This document shows positions 9,172 to 19,139 of a stretch of DNA of 56,642 bases, piece after piece. Positions within the stretch are counted from its first letter, which is position 1, and each line of letters opens with the position of its first letter. The notes below the pieces were generated by a model. It did no database searches, was not told where the DNA came from, and worked only from the letters and a program-made list of their open reading frames with translations. A program made the translations under genes and the position numbers. The stretch comes from Candidatus Endomicrobiellum meruensis (lineage in GTDB: Bacteria > Elusimicrobiota > Endomicrobiia > Endomicrobiales > Endomicrobiaceae), in contig JAITDI010000004.1 of the NCBI GenBank assembly GCA_031282625.1, positions 1 through 56,642 on the forward strand, in the 5' to 3' direction.

Positions 9172-10053
9172 TTAACCCTTAAGCTCTTTTATATACTTCT
9201 CTATGGAATTAATTTTTTCTTTGATTTTTAGAGATTTTAATAACTCATTTATAGCCTTCTGTTTTGAGAAACCTTTAACTTCTTCAATTTTACTGTGCCA
9301 ATACCTTATCTCAGACCTACTGCGGTTTATTATTGATTTTTTGCAGTTACAAAAATAATTTAGAAAATCATCATAAGAGATATTTAACCTTGTACAGACA
9401 ATATTATTTATAGCTTTATATAAATTGTTGTTTTTGTCATTGACAAACACATTTTCAGAAATCTCGCTACTCACATTCCAGAGGAATGATAAATTCAATT
9501 CAGGAGTTTCTCTTACATCTTTTTCTAACAAAAGACACAAGTGTTCCCAACTAAAAAGACATGTATTGGAATCAAGAGCTTGTCCGTATATTTGGCTGCT
9601 ATTTTTTGGATATTTAAAATATGGACAAACTAGTACAGCATAATCGTTACCTATCTTCCAATCTGCTAGAGATTTAACTTCAAAATCCTTTTGGTTTCTC
9701 GCTGTTCTACTTAAACGAAATGCTTTCGCATCACCTACAAGAGAGTATTCATGATATGAGCTCCTACCTACAACATCAGCACAATTTGCTCTTTCTGTGT
9801 TTACAGAAGCTCTAATTCCAAGTTCTTGTAAAGATTTTGCCAACAATATATCTGTAACTTTTGAATACAATTTCTCTTCTGTTGAGTCGTGTACTATATA
9901 TTCTGGCATTGTACCTATTTCTTTGAGTATTGCAATCAATTGTTTTCTACTTAATTCAAAAAGTTCCTCTTGAAGAGTTGAAGTCATTTTCAAAAAATCT
10001 CTACTTTCAATTGAAAATTTGGTTATTGATTTCTTCAGTTCAAGAAAATTCAT
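9172..10053 (-). CDS. HindIII-family type II restriction endonuclease
   Basis: 293 residues, close to the 300 of R.HindIII, which it resembles along its length as I recall that sequence. Matching stretches include DAKAFRLSRTARNQKDF, DYAVLVCPYFKYP, SQIYGQALDSNTCLFSWEHL and STEEKLYSKVTDILLAKS. The catalytic core Asp93, Asp108 and Lys110 (GDAK) is present. By homology it should cleave AAGCTT. The frame is undamaged, yet the partner methylase beside it is wrecked and AAGCTT occurs in this window (for example at 2375-2380). Either the enzyme is not expressed, is inactive by missense change, or another methylase protects the genome. It begins about 20 bases after pstS. Confidence 0.9.
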   Translation of the reverse strand: MNFLELKKSITKFSIESRDFLKMTSTLQEELFELSRKQLIAILKEIGTMPEYIVHDSTEEKLYSKVTDILLAKSLQELGIRASVNTERANCADVVGRSSYHEYSLVGDAKAFRLSRTARNQKDFEVKSLADWKIGNDYAVLVCPYFKYPKNSSQIYGQALDSNTCLFSWEHLCLLLEKDVRETPELNLSFLWNVSSEISENVFVNDKNNNLYKAINNIVCTRLNISYDDFLNYFCNCKKSIINRSRSEIRYWHSKIEEVKGFSKQKAINELLKSLKIKEKINSIEKYIKELKG

Positions 10054-10073
10054 AAAATCTGCACTCTTTTTCT

Positions 10074-10955
10074 CTAATTTTTTATCGGAACAAAATCTGT
10101 TTCTAAAACAACTTTTTGTCCTTCGTCAGACAAAGCATAATCAATAAACATTTTTATTACGCCGCTAGGCTCCCCGTTAGTATATAAATATAACGGTCTT
10201 GAAATAGGATACAATCTCTTTAAAACATTTTCCGTACTAGGATAAATATAACTGCTTTTGTCGTCAACCGCTACAGATAACGCTTTAACGCCATCGTTTA
10301 CAAATCCCATTCCTACATAGCCCAAAGCATTTGGATTTTGCATTATCTCATCATATATTGCCTGCGAAGAAGACATCATCAAAGAATGAACAGAAAATTC
10401 GTCTTTGGCGTTTTTATCGTTATTCCTTAACACGCACTCTTTAAAAAACATGTGCGTACCCGAATTGCTTTCTCTTGAAAGAATTACTATTTTTAAATCT
10501 TTACCGCCAACTTCTTTCCAGTTTGTAATTTTTGCCATAAATATATCGCGAAGTTGTTCTATCGTCAATTTGTCAACTGGATTATTTTTATTCACCAAAA
10601 CCGCAAGTCCATCAAGACCGACTTTAAACTCAAATGGGGTTACATTATTTTTCTTTGCTAACGACTCTTCCTTATCTTCTATCTCACGGGAAGACATAGC
10701 TATATCGCAAGTCTTATTAATTAAAGATGCAAAACCTGTTCCCGAACCTCCACCTGTGACGCTTACATTATATGTGGGATGTTGTTCTACAAAATTCTCA
10801 GACCATGCCTGAATTAAATTTACAATAGTGTCCGAACCTTTTATCTGTATGGAAGCCGCATATTTATCGCCGCCATTGGCATATTTTCCACAACTGTAAA
10901 ATAAACAACTAGCTGCCAGTGAGGCTAATATTAAATTTAATATTACTTTTTTCAT
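10074..10955 (-). CDS. pstS: phosphate-binding lipoprotein
   Basis: 293 residues. The start is the ATG at 10955, which overlaps the guaA stop as TAATG; an upstream GTG is less likely. The N-terminus is a lipoprotein-like signal ([17 protein letters not shown], then FYSCGK), so it should be anchored and periplasmic. The phosphate-binding fold is recognised from IKGSDTIVNLIQAWSE, GGGSGTGFASLINKTCDIA, SRESNSGTHMFF and ALGYVGMGF. It feeds phosphate to PstC/PstA but is now separated from pstC by the HindIII-like insert. Operon position after guaA suggests transcription from the promoter near 13000. Confidence 0.95.
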   Translation of the reverse strand: MKKVILNLILASLAASCLFYSCGKYANGGDKYAASIQIKGSDTIVNLIQAWSENFVEQHPTYNVSVTGGGSGTGFASLINKTCDIAMSSREIEDKEESLAKKNNVTPFEFKVGLDGLAVLVNKNNPVDKLTIEQLRDIFMAKITNWKEVGGKDLKIVILSRESNSGTHMFFKECVLRNNDKNAKDEFSVHSLMMSSSQAIYDEIMQNPNALGYVGMGFVNDGVKALSVAVDDKSSYIYPSTENVLKRLYPISRPLYLYTNGEPSGVIKMFIDYALSDEGQKVVLETDFVPIKN

Positions 10956-12484
10956 TATTCCCACTCAATGGTAGCTGGAGGTTTATTTGAAATATCGTAA
11001 ACCACTCTGTTTACGCCTTTAACCTCATTTATAATTCTGGAAGATATGCATCCAAGTAGATCATATGGAAATTTTACCCAATCGGCTGTCATAGCGTCGT
11101 CGGAATTTACAGCTCTTATAGCAATAACATATTCGTATGTTCTAGCGTCACCCATAACACCTACTGTTTTAACTGGAAGTATCACAGCAAAAGATTGCCA
11201 GATTTTTTCATAAAGACCTGCTTTAATTATTTCTTGAGTTACTATTTCGTCGGCAGCTTTTAAAATATTCAGCTTTTTTTCCGTTACTTCTCCTAAAGTC
11301 CTCACAGCAAGACCCGGACCTGGAAAAGGCTGTCTGTTTATAATTTCTTCAGGAATCCCAAGTTCTCTTCCTAAAACTCTTACCTCATCTTTAAACAAAA
11401 ATTTTAAAGGCTCAACTAACTTCATCTTCATTTTTTCAGGAAGTCCGCCAACATTATGATGGCTTTTAATAGGTGCTTTTGAGCCTTTTATAGAAACGCT
11501 TTCTATCACATCAGGATAAATAGTTCCCTGCAGAAGATAGTCTATCCCTTTTAATTTCTTTGCCTCTTTGTCAAAAATTTCTATGAAAGTATGTCCAATA
11601 ATTTTTCTTTTCTCTTCGGGGTCAGTCACGCCTTTAAGCTTTGACAAAAATGTTTTCTTGGCATCAACAATTATGAGATTTTTACCAAATGTCTTACCGA
11701 AAATTTTTTTAACTCTTTCCGTTTCACCGAATTTTTGAAGTCCGTGGTCAACATAAACGCAGACAAGCTGCTTGCCTATTGCTTTATGCAGTATTACAAC
11801 CGCAACTGAAGAATCCACGCCGCCAGATAACGCACACAAAACTTTGCTATCGCCAACTTGTTGGCGGATCCTCTTCACTTCGTCCACTATGTAAGACTTC
11901 ATTGTCCAGTCACGTTTAGAACCGCAAATATTAAATATAAAGTTTTTTAATATTTTTTTGCCATTTATGGAATGTTTTACTTCAGGATGAAACTGAACGC
12001 CGTATATATTTTTTGAAATATTTTCTATGGCCGCATAAGGAGAATTTTCAGATTTTGCCGTTATCTTAAAACCTTTCGGTATTTTTGAGAGACTATCGCC
12101 ATGACTCATCCAAAGCGTTTCTTTTGACTTAAGACCTTTAAACAAAGAGGAGTCACATTTTACGTTTACATTTGCAACTCCAAATTCTCTGCGTTTTGAC
12201 GGAATGACTTTTCCACCAAGATGCTCAGCTATAAGCTGCATTCCATAGCATATACCCAAAATAGGAACATTTAACTCCCAAACTTTAGAATCAGGACAAG
12301 TGGCATCTTTTGAGTAAACGCTGTCATAACTTCCAGACAATATAACGCCTTTCAAATCTTTAATTCCTGAAAAAACGTCAAGCGACTTATTTCCGGGATA
12401 TATTTCACAGTACACTTTTTCTTCTCTTATGCGTCTCGCAATCAACTGTGTGTACTGCGAGCCAAAATCCAAAATTAAAATCAT
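10955..12484 (-). CDS. guaA: GMP synthase (glutamine-hydrolysing)
   Basis: 509 residues, full length. The N-terminal class I glutamine amidotransferase has Cys in GICYGMQL and His/Glu in GVQFHPEV. The ATP-pyrophosphatase domain has the P-loop [10 protein letters not shown], and the C-terminal dimerisation domain ends in PPATIEWE. It converts XMP to GMP. The start overlaps the DUF805 stop by four bases and the stop overlaps the pstS start by one, so the three are co-transcribed. Confidence 0.97.
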   Translation of the reverse strand: MILILDFGSQYTQLIARRIREEKVYCEIYPGNKSLDVFSGIKDLKGVILSGSYDSVYSKDATCPDSKVWELNVPILGICYGMQLIAEHLGGKVIPSKRREFGVANVNVKCDSSLFKGLKSKETLWMSHGDSLSKIPKGFKITAKSENSPYAAIENISKNIYGVQFHPEVKHSINGKKILKNFIFNICGSKRDWTMKSYIVDEVKRIRQQVGDSKVLCALSGGVDSSVAVVILHKAIGKQLVCVYVDHGLQKFGETERVKKIFGKTFGKNLIIVDAKKTFLSKLKGVTDPEEKRKIIGHTFIEIFDKEAKKLKGIDYLLQGTIYPDVIESVSIKGSKAPIKSHHNVGGLPEKMKMKLVEPLKFLFKDEVRVLGRELGIPEEIINRQPFPGPGLAVRTLGEVTEKKLNILKAADEIVTQEIIKAGLYEKIWQSFAVILPVKTVGVMGDARTYEYVIAIRAVNSDDAMTADWVKFPYDLLGCISSRIINEVKGVNRVVYDISNKPPATIEWE

Positions 12485-12930
12485 TCTTCTTTTCCTGTCC
12501 TCTTACTTTTGTTTGTATTTATATGTCCTGCCATTTTTTTTACACGATGAGTAACATTTGTTTTTCTGTCTATATGCTCATTAACTCTTTTTATTTCAGT
12601 TTTATCAAATCTATTAGAATCTATCGCAGGTAAAGACAGCATAACAAGCATTATTATCCAACCAAACACTGGAATAAACCATAATAATTGAAACCACCCG
12701 CTCATATTAGCGTCGTGCAATCTACGGGTTGCTATCGCTAATGACGGTAATAAGATACACCAAAATACTAAAGAAGAAATAACTTCTACAGGGATAACAT
12801 TTAAAATGATAAACAAAACAAAAAGAATTAATGCAAAATACCAAAACTGCTTAAGAGTAGCACGACCACAAAAATCTGAATAATGAAACTTTACAACTTC
12901 CCAAAAGTATATCCTTATAAAATCAGACAT
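12481..12930 (-). CDS. DUF805 family membrane protein
   Basis: 149 residues. The family is recognised from [17 protein letters not shown], then [20 protein letters not shown] and a second hydrophobic hairpin ([20 protein letters not shown]). The C-terminal tail is charged and lacks membrane segments. DUF805 proteins are inner-membrane proteins of unknown function. GGAAGGGG lies just upstream of the ATG, and a TGATACAAT box precedes it. Overlap with guaA by ATGA suggests translational coupling. Confidence 0.8.
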   Translation of the reverse strand: MSDFIRIYFWEVVKFHYSDFCGRATLKQFWYFALILFVLFIILNVIPVEVISSLVFWCILLPSLAIATRRLHDANMSGWFQLLWFIPVFGWIIMLVMLSLPAIDSNRFDKTEIKRVNEHIDRKTNVTHRVKKMAGHINTNKSKRTGKEE

Positions 12931-12992
12931 TTATACCCCTTCCTTATGTTAAATACATACCCATACGGTAAGTAAAGTAAGAAATCTAAAAC

Positions 12993-13001
12993 ATTGTATC
13001 A
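12993..13001 (-). promoter_or_regulatory. extended -10 promoter for DUF805-guaA-pst
   Basis: On the minus strand this reads TGATACAAT, an extended -10 (TGnTACAAT), about 60 bases before the DUF805 start and overlapping the dcd stop. I see no good -35. The same box type recurs upstream of bioF, valS and cas9. The assignment is by inspection only. Confidence 0.45.
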
Positions 13002-13550
13002 AATTTTTGCTGAAGTTATAGTCTTCTGAGCTTGATATTTACCTTTTCGGTCAGCATAAGAAACTTCGCAGATTTCATTTACTCCTAAAAATAGTACTTG
13101 AGCTATACCTTCATTTGCATAGGCTCTTACAGGGACTGACGTGGTATTTGCTATTGAAAGGGTAACATAACCTTCCCATTCAGGCTCAAAAGGAGTGATG
13201 TTTACAAATATACCGCACCTTGCGTATGTAGACTTTCCAAATGCAATAGTCACTATATCCCTAGGTATTCTAAAATACTCTATAGTTTTCCCTAAAACAA
13301 CTGAATTTGGAGGAATCTCTATATAATCATTAACAGTTACCGTATCAAACAAGTTATCTTGAGACTGTTTGGGATCCAAAACTCTCGCTCCTTTTTTCAT
13401 TATCTTAAATTCATTAGAAAGACGCATATCGTATCCGTAAGAAGAAGTTCCGTATGAAATTTTACCGTCTCTAACTTGACCATGCTCAAACGGGGCTATC
13501 ATTTTACATTCAACAGCCATTTTCTTTATCCATTTATCATTCTTAACCAT
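12999..13550 (-). CDS. dcd: dCTP deaminase
   Basis: 183 residues. It deaminates dCTP to dUTP and may also hydrolyse it. The trimeric dUTPase-like fold is recognised from [39 protein letters not shown] with the catalytic Arg, [14 protein letters not shown] with the catalytic Glu, and [12 protein letters not shown]. It resembles chlamydial-type Dcd more than the E. coli enzyme. Neighbours are an nrdJ tail remnant and nrdR, so this is a deoxynucleotide-metabolism neighbourhood. Confidence 0.95.
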   Translation of the reverse strand: MVKNDKWIKKMAVECKMIAPFEHGQVRDGKISYGTSSYGYDMRLSNEFKIMKKGARVLDPKQSQDNLFDTVTVNDYIEIPPNSVVLGKTIEYFRIPRDIVTIAFGKSTYARCGIFVNITPFEPEWEGYVTLSIANTTSVPVRAYANEGIAQVLFLGVNEICEVSYADRKGKYQAQKTITSAKI

Positions 13551-13568
13551 TTGTGTTTATCCTTTTAT

Positions 13569-13707
13569 TTAAGAACACTTAGAATATCCGCAGCCGTGAC
13601 AGACAACGCAGCCTTCCGAAAAAGTTAACATTTCGCCACATTCAGTGCATTGCGGGTATTACTCTCATTAAATTTGAAAGAAAATCTTCTATAAATTTTT
13701 GTGACAT
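13569..13707 (-). pseudogene. C-terminal zinc-ribbon remnant of B12-dependent ribonucleotide reductase
   Basis: An ATG at 13707 with AGGAG upstream opens MSQKFIEDFLSNLMRVIP, which stops after 21 codons. A shift of one frame inside this stretch then reads YPQCTECGEMLTFSEGC and CHGCGYSKCS followed by TAA. That pattern (CxxCG ... EGC ... CxxCGYSKC) is the C-terminal cysteine tail of class II NrdJ reductases. The rest of nrdJ is absent, so this is a tail fragment with one frameshift. It could alternatively be a short translated zinc-ribbon peptide, as the ribosome site is good. Location between dcd and nrdR fits an ancestral nrdJ here. Confidence 0.6.
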
Positions 13708-13802
13708 CAAAATCTCCTATAAATAAAACCTACATATCTTTTCATTATTAAAAAATAAATTACTTTGTCCTCTATTATCTAAACTAGCTGCTAGAAACAA
13801 TT

Positions 13803-14279
13803 TTATTTCTTACTGTTGCGTTTCATATGTTCTTTCTTCAATTTTTTTAGTTCCTGCATAAAAGTGTCTATATCTCCAAATTTTCTATATACAGAGGCAA
13901 ATCTTACATATGCTACCAAATCAACGTCCCAAAGTTTTTCCAAAATTTTATCGCCTATGGTATTGGAAGGAATTTCCATAACATATTCGCCCATAATATC
14001 ATTTTCAACTTCATTGACTATTTTGTCTATTGTTTCAACTGAAATTGATCTTTTCTTACAAGCTCTGTCTATGCCTGTCCAAATCTTTTTTCTATCAAAA
14101 GGCTCTCTTCTACCGTCGGATTTTACTACCATAATAGTAACTTCTTCGGGTCTTTCAAAAGTTGTATATCTTTTTTTACAATTGGAACACTCTCTGCGTC
14201 TCCTGACTGCAGACGTGTGTTCTATAGGACGCGAATCAAGAACTTGATCATGAATACTCCCGCAAAAAGGACATTTCAT
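13803..14279 (-). CDS. nrdR: transcriptional repressor NrdR
   Basis: 158 residues. An N-terminal zinc ribbon (MKCPFCGSIHDQVLDSR ... CSNCKKRYTTFER) is followed by an ATP-cone (VVKSDGRREPFDRKKIWTGI). NrdR represses ribonucleotide reductase genes when dATP is high. Its neighbour at 13569 is an nrdJ remnant, so any local target has been lost and its remaining regulon must lie elsewhere. The frame is intact. Confidence 0.97.
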   Translation of the reverse strand: MKCPFCGSIHDQVLDSRPIEHTSAVRRRRECSNCKKRYTTFERPEEVTIMVVKSDGRREPFDRKKIWTGIDRACKKRSISVETIDKIVNEVENDIMGEYVMEIPSNTIGDKILEKLWDVDLVAYVRFASVYRKFGDIDTFMQELKKLKKEHMKRNSKK

Positions 14280-14448
14280 TAAATTTTCTCTTTATTTTAA
14301 AGATAAGAATAGCCAAAAACTACCAGTTGTGGTGTTAAAAATACTATCACATACAGATAGATTTGTCAATTAAAAAAATATAACAAAAACAACCTATCCA
14401 CAAAAAATGTAGAAAGACCATTTTTTCAAAATTAAAATTATTAATATT

Positions 14449-15588
14449 TTATCCGAAAATTTTTTTAAAGAAGTTATCGCTTTGATATTTTGAATCTTTA
14501 GGCACTTCGCCCATAGATTTAGCATATTCAAAAAGAGCGCGTTTTTGCGCATCGTTCATTGACTTAGGAACCGAAACGTTTACTTTAACAAATAAATCGC
14601 CTCTATTTTTTCTTCCAAGTTTTGGAAAGCCTTGCTCGCGTATTCTTAAAGTTGTTCCCGGCTGCGTGCCTACTGGTATTTTCACCTTTACGCTTTCCTG
14701 CAAAACAGGAACGTCGTATTCCACACCCATTGCGGCTTGCGAAAAGGAAACAGAAATCTCTGTGTGTAAATTGTCTCCATCTCTTCTAAACCCCGGAGTA
14801 GATCTCATATGCACAACCACATATAAGTCTCCTGCTGGAGTTCCGTTTGCTCCAGCATTTCCTGAACCAGAAACTTTTAAAGACGTTCCCTCGTCAACAC
14901 CTGCGGGAACTCTTACTTTAACAGTTTTTCTTTTCTTTACAGTTCCTTCGCCTCTACAATCAGGGCATGGATTGCTTATAATAGTTCCCTTGCCATAACA
15001 TTTAGGACATTCTTGAGTGAAAGAAAAAAATCCTTGAGAATATCTTACTTGTCCCGACCCTTTACATTGAGGGCACTGCTTTGGAGCAGAGCCATCTTTG
15101 CTGCCAGTTCCATGACATGAAGAACAAACTTCTTGTTTGGGTATGTCTATTGAAATCTCGGCACCGTTCATTGCCTCAAGATAAGAAATGTCTATATCAT
15201 AACGTAAATCTTCACCGCGTCTGTGCTGTGAAGAAGCTCTACCGCCTCTTCGTCCACCTTGTCCGCTAAAAATATCGCCAAAGATATCTCCAAAAATATC
15301 ACTCATATTTGAAAAATCGCCACTTGAGTATTGATAACTGCCCTGACCGCCAAATGGATTCCCGCCGCCCGTAGCATCATGACCGAAAGTATCGTACTGC
15401 TGCTTTTTCTGAGCGTCGGAAAGGATCTCATAAGCCTCGTTTATTTCTTTAAATTTTTCTTCGGCTTCTTTATTTCCAGGATTTTTGTCAGGATGATATT
15501 TTAAAGCCAGCTTTCTGTAAGCCGACTTGATTTCATCGTTAGTTGCAGACTTGGCAACGCCAAGCACTTCATAGTAATCGCGTTTCAT
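14449..15588 (-). CDS. dnaJ: chaperone DnaJ
   Basis: 379 residues. The order is the J domain (residues 1-70, with HPD in YHPDKNPGN), a Gly/Phe-rich linker (about 75-120), the zinc-binding region with four CxxCxGxG-type repeats ([32 protein letters not shown]), and the C-terminal substrate domain. It stimulates DnaK. dnaJ normally follows dnaK directly, but here about 3.5 kb of broken genes (15585-19004) separates them. The start overlaps the end of the dinD-like remnant by four bases. Confidence 0.98.
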   Translation of the reverse strand: MKRDYYEVLGVAKSATNDEIKSAYRKLALKYHPDKNPGNKEAEEKFKEINEAYEILSDAQKKQQYDTFGHDATGGGNPFGGQGSYQYSSGDFSNMSDIFGDIFGDIFSGQGGRRGGRASSQHRRGEDLRYDIDISYLEAMNGAEISIDIPKQEVCSSCHGTGSKDGSAPKQCPQCKGSGQVRYSQGFFSFTQECPKCYGKGTIISNPCPDCRGEGTVKKRKTVKVRVPAGVDEGTSLKVSGSGNAGANGTPAGDLYVVVHMRSTPGFRRDGDNLHTEISVSFSQAAMGVEYDVPVLQESVKVKIPVGTQPGTTLRIREQGFPKLGRKNRGDLFVKVNVSVPKSMNDAQKRALFEYAKSMGEVPKDSKYQSDNFFKKIFG

Positions 15589-16295
15589 TTTCTCTTATTC
15601 CTTAACTTCAAAGTTTTGACATTATCTTCTTTTAAAAAATTCTTTTCTGTGATAACTGATTTTCCTGTTTCCAGTTCCAGCTCTGCTCTAGCTTTCTTTG
15701 CAATACATCCACCTTTGACACTTGCTTTTTTATTTTCATCAATACCTTCAGCATTTTCAGTTTCAGCTATTTGTCTTGTTGAAAGTTCAGCTAGAACAGT
15801 AAATATAAGCTCCGCCTCGCTCATATTCTCGTAAGTTTTGTGCTTCTAATCCTTTTAATTTTTGCTGTAGCTATTTATCGCTTCTTCCATGTTTTTTCCA
15901 GTTTTCTCTGTCTCTATATTAATTATGGATTTCTCAGGATCCGATACCTCTTTCTATACATTCATAACCAACTTTGACAAGTGTCATCACTTTACCGGCT
16001 CTGCCTTTAGACTTGGTATAGATTGAATTATACGCAACATGTCTTTTACATCACCAGCAAGCGTTTTTCGTTTTTTACCATTGACAGGTATTTCTACATG
16101 GTAACAATTTGTCCCTATGTAGCCTCCGAGTTCTCCATTATGCTTTCTAAGCTTTTTTAAATACTCTATAGGATTTTTAGCCCCTGTCAAAGCATGGACA
16201 ACATCAACTACAGAAAAATATCACTTCTCTTTTTCTTCGTCATAATATCTACGAATGTTAAAATTCTCAAAAACAGTCAATGCTTTGTCTTCCAT
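15585..16295 (-). pseudogene. dinD-like (BRO-N domain) gene, several lesions
   Basis: From an ATG at 16295 the frame reads MEDKALTVFENFNIRRYYDE, then a TGA (16221-16223) where Trp is expected, then YFSVVDVV and ALTGAKNPIEYLKKLRK, YIGTNCYHVEIP, TLAGDVKDMLRIIQSIPS. This is a BRO-N domain as in DNA-damage-inducible protein D. It stops at 15987. After a degenerate stretch that includes KVGYE, the C-terminal part resumes at 15824 as LIFTVLAELSTRQIAETENA and ARAELELETGKSVI, again DinD-like. At least one nonsense codon and two frameshifts are present. DinD homologues are often carried on mobile DNA; its role is poorly known. Confidence 0.75.
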
Positions 16296-16439
16296 TAAAT
16301 TACCTCGCACAATGATAGTAAAATATATGCCCGCTAACTACTTTTAGACACAACGCATAACGCTACACCCTGCGGTAATTACATAAAGCCTAATACAACC
16401 ATTTGTCTGCAATAACAAAGGTTTCATAAAATCAGAGTT

Positions 16440-17368
16440 TTATGAGCGGAAGTCAAATAAAGACAAATTTATATTTTGTTCATCTTTTATTTTATTTTTT
16501 GCGCTGTACTTTAAGATGTACTTGCTCATAAAATTACCAATTTGGTTTTTGTTATTTTTTAAAAACCAATTTATATGATTCTTTACATATTCTTCTCTAA
16601 TTTTAATGTTGTTTAAGTCATTTGGAATTCTTATCAACCTTTCATCTATACTATCAAATCCATAGAAATGTTTTTGTAATCTTTTCTTTGTCATCTCAAT
16701 ATAATTTTTGTTTATATCAATACCTATAATATTCCTATTAAGCTGCTGGCAAACTCTAGCTGAAGTGCCTGAACCAATAAAAAGGGTCCAATACAATATC
16801 TTCCTCATTAGAACTAGCTAATATCATACGTTCAAACAGCGCTTCCGGTTTTTGCGTCGGGTGTTGTTGTCTGTTTGCGCTGCAATAATGAACATGTGAA
16901 AATTTCCACACGTTTCCAGGATTTGCTCCTCGCATATTATTTATTGAACGATAAAATTTTTGAGGTATCCTGACGGCATTTATATTAAATACAAAATTTT
17001 TGTTTTTACTAAACATTAATATGTCGTCGTGCCTTGGGCTGTATCCTTTTGTTTTTCCTACGCCTTGCGTATAATGCCAAGTTATCCAAGAAACAAAATT
17101 ATACTTCATTTTTTGTTCTAGTATCATGTAAACGTACGATATAAATCCATATGTATATTGTTCCATGAGGCTTTAATACCCTATCCGCTTCTTTTAACCA
17201 ATTTTCCGTAAATGTTAAGTATTCATTAAACTCCAGTTTGTCTTGTGTTTCGCCATAATTCTTTCTTAAGTTGTATGGAGGATCAGTAACGACTAAATCA
17301 ACGCTGTTATCTTGTAGCTTTTTCATAGCTTCAATGGCATCCGCATGTATAAGATTTACTTTATCCAT
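16440..17368 (-). pseudogene. type II DNA methyltransferase (beta class), two frameshifts
   Basis: The first frame (17368-17099) has the target-recognition and catalytic start NLIHADAIEAMKKLQ and LVVTDPPYNLRKNYGE. A second frame (to 16756) continues with GKTKGYSPRHDDILMFSK, NNMRGANPGNVW, HPTQKPEALFERM and IVLDPF. A third (16808-16440) completes the AdoMet loop as FIGSGTSARVCQQLNRN and IGIDINKNYIEM. The second break falls inside the FxGxG loop itself. Motif order (DPPY before FxGxG) is that of N4-cytosine or N6-adenine methylases. Its target cannot be read from the sequence. It overlaps the endonuclease remnant upstream by 13 bases, so the two formed an operon. Confidence 0.85.
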
Positions 17369-18118
17369 TTGTTTTTCTTAGCCTCTTTATACCAATCTGC
17401 CATACTTTTTTTAGAACTCTTTAAATATTTAGTATCTAGCAGCTGACAAAATTCCCATGTTGTTCTTTTAGTAAAACTGATATAATAAATGTCCTTTATC
17501 TGCAATTGCCCTGAAACTAAAGCGGGATTATAGCTTATGTCTTTATCCGATATAAACTTTAAATCATAAGCAATTATAACCTACTATCTCCATAATACTG
17601 TCAATTAGATTAGTATTACAATTTTTTTGACTATACACCTTATGTTTTATGCTTAATATTATGAACATAAAATCCGGGTCCTCAACATAAGCAGTTCTAA
17701 TCCTAGAAAAAGGCGTTATATTTGGACTCTTACCAGAAGACTTTATATCTTCCGCTGTTGCTTTAACATCTACATTCGCCGTAATATGCGAATTAGGTTT
17801 TTTAAATTGAAGAACTATATCCGCTATACCTAGCCTTGATTGTGCTTCAATATTTATTAATTGATATTTATTCTCCTTTATATCATATATCTTAGAAAAT
17901 ACCTCATAACACCACGCTTCAATAATTGAACCCGCTATCTTATTAATATTTTCTAAAGGCAAACCATATTTTAGATTTGTATTAATAATAATTTTATTAT
18001 TGTCATCTTTAATTCTTTCTTGTAGAATGTCTTTAATAATAGCAATTACATTTTTAGAATCGCTTTCATAATTCTTTGACTCAATAGGCTTTTTAAAAAT
18101 CATATTTTCATATTTCAT
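17356..18118 (-). pseudogene. type II restriction endonuclease, one frameshift
   Basis: 184 residues are open from the ATG at 18118. They include IADIVLQFKKPNS then ANVDVKATAED, a plausible PD-(D/E)xK core with Asp then DVK. The frame stops at 17564. A one-base shift gives a coherent tail (YDLKFISDKDISYNPALVSG, KRTTWEFCQLLDTKYL, ADWYKEAKKNKWIK) ending at 17356. The tail overlaps the start of the methylase. I recognise it as a restriction enzyme by its pairing with the methylase and its core, but not its family or site. Confidence 0.7.
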
Positions 18119-18139
18119 ATATTTACCACATCATACGCA

Positions 18140-18335
18140 TTAACTTAACAATGCTTTTACGTCTCTAATATCAGGATTACAAAGCTTACCCTCAGTAACT
18201 TTCGTTTTCAGTCACTGACAAATTGCCACCAACTGATTTCCTTCTTTTTTCAAACACCAGATCAATTTATTCCAATAATTTCGCGCTTTTTGATAATCCT
18301 TTTGTTGAGTCAATGATGACAATAGATAATCCTTA
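18140..18335 (-). pseudogene. degenerate BRO-N / antirepressor-like remnant
   Basis: Translating this stretch on the minus strand gives ARNYWNKLIWCLKKEGNQ, LVAICQ, one TGA, then LKTKVTEGKLCNPDIRDVKAL and a stop. The pattern (RxYWxxLKxRLKKEGNQ ... LKxxAxDGK) is that of BRO-N domains in phage antirepressors and DinD-like proteins. Upstream and downstream parts are missing. It is a second BRO-N remnant in this island besides 15585-16295. Confidence 0.5.
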
Positions 18336-18337
18336 AA

Positions 18338-19004
18338 TCATTTTTTATTTGGCATGTCTTGATTATAGCTTTTAATCTTCTCTCTACGCTTGATAGATAT
18401 AACTGTCATTTCAATCAGCTCCTTTAAATCCTGTAAATCTTTTTCCTTCCATTTACGTACTACATGTGTTTCATCGTTGCCCAGCCATGCTGCTTTTTTT
18501 GCTATCTCTTTAGTCTGAATCATTATTAATGTATTTTTCTATTACACTACTAACCGACATATCTTGTATTTTTTCTGCATCATCTGATCTATCTTTTGAA
18601 GCGTAGTCTTTTATTAAATATTCAAGTGCTCTTCTGTACCCAGGACCACATATTAAATCTAAACCAGAAAGTTCTGCTTGCCATGCCTGATTATAAATTT
18701 CTACAAACTTGCCCTATACATTCGATATAATTTCTTCATTACTGTACATGCATTTTATTTTATTACCATCAAGAATAAAAATATTTTTGAATTCAGAAAT
18801 TTCTTGAGCATTATTATAATTTAACAATACTGGAGCTTTGCAAGTATCTCGTGGACAAATACAAGAAACTATCAAATACTTATCTACATATAAAGAGTTC
18901 ATTATCTTCAATTCTACATAGCTACCACAAGCAGGACATTTGTTGGGAACTTCATTTAATTCCATCTTCATAATATAATTATCTATTTTAACATTATAAG
19001 GCAT
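18338..19004 (-). pseudogene. DUF4145-like zinc-ribbon protein, one nonsense and one frameshift
   Basis: The first segment (19004-18714) has a zinc ribbon, CPACGSYVELK ... CICPRDTC, and ends at a TAG. In the same frame the sequence continues coherently as FVEIYNQAWQAELSGL, ICGPGYRRALEYLIKDYAS to about 18535. After a frameshift the last segment reads MIQTKEIAKKAAWLGNDETH and VRKWKEKDLQDLKELIEM. I associate the GPGYRxALEYLIKDY ... AWLGNDETHxVRKW pattern with DUF4145-type proteins, which often sit with restriction systems. The family name is from memory. The gene should be dead. Confidence 0.6.
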
Positions 19005-19139
19005 TGATATCTCAACTTAATCACATTGAAATATTATCTCCTTGATTTTTTTATACTTAATACAAAAAGTAGAAGAAAACAATACCACAAATATGATCGA
19101 ATAAACCAAACAAATTAATAACCTTTATTACCCTTATAG

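Noticed and set aside
15585-19004. Insertion sequence or integrase within the defence graveyard
   Set aside because: No transposase or integrase motif and no terminal inverted repeats were visible.
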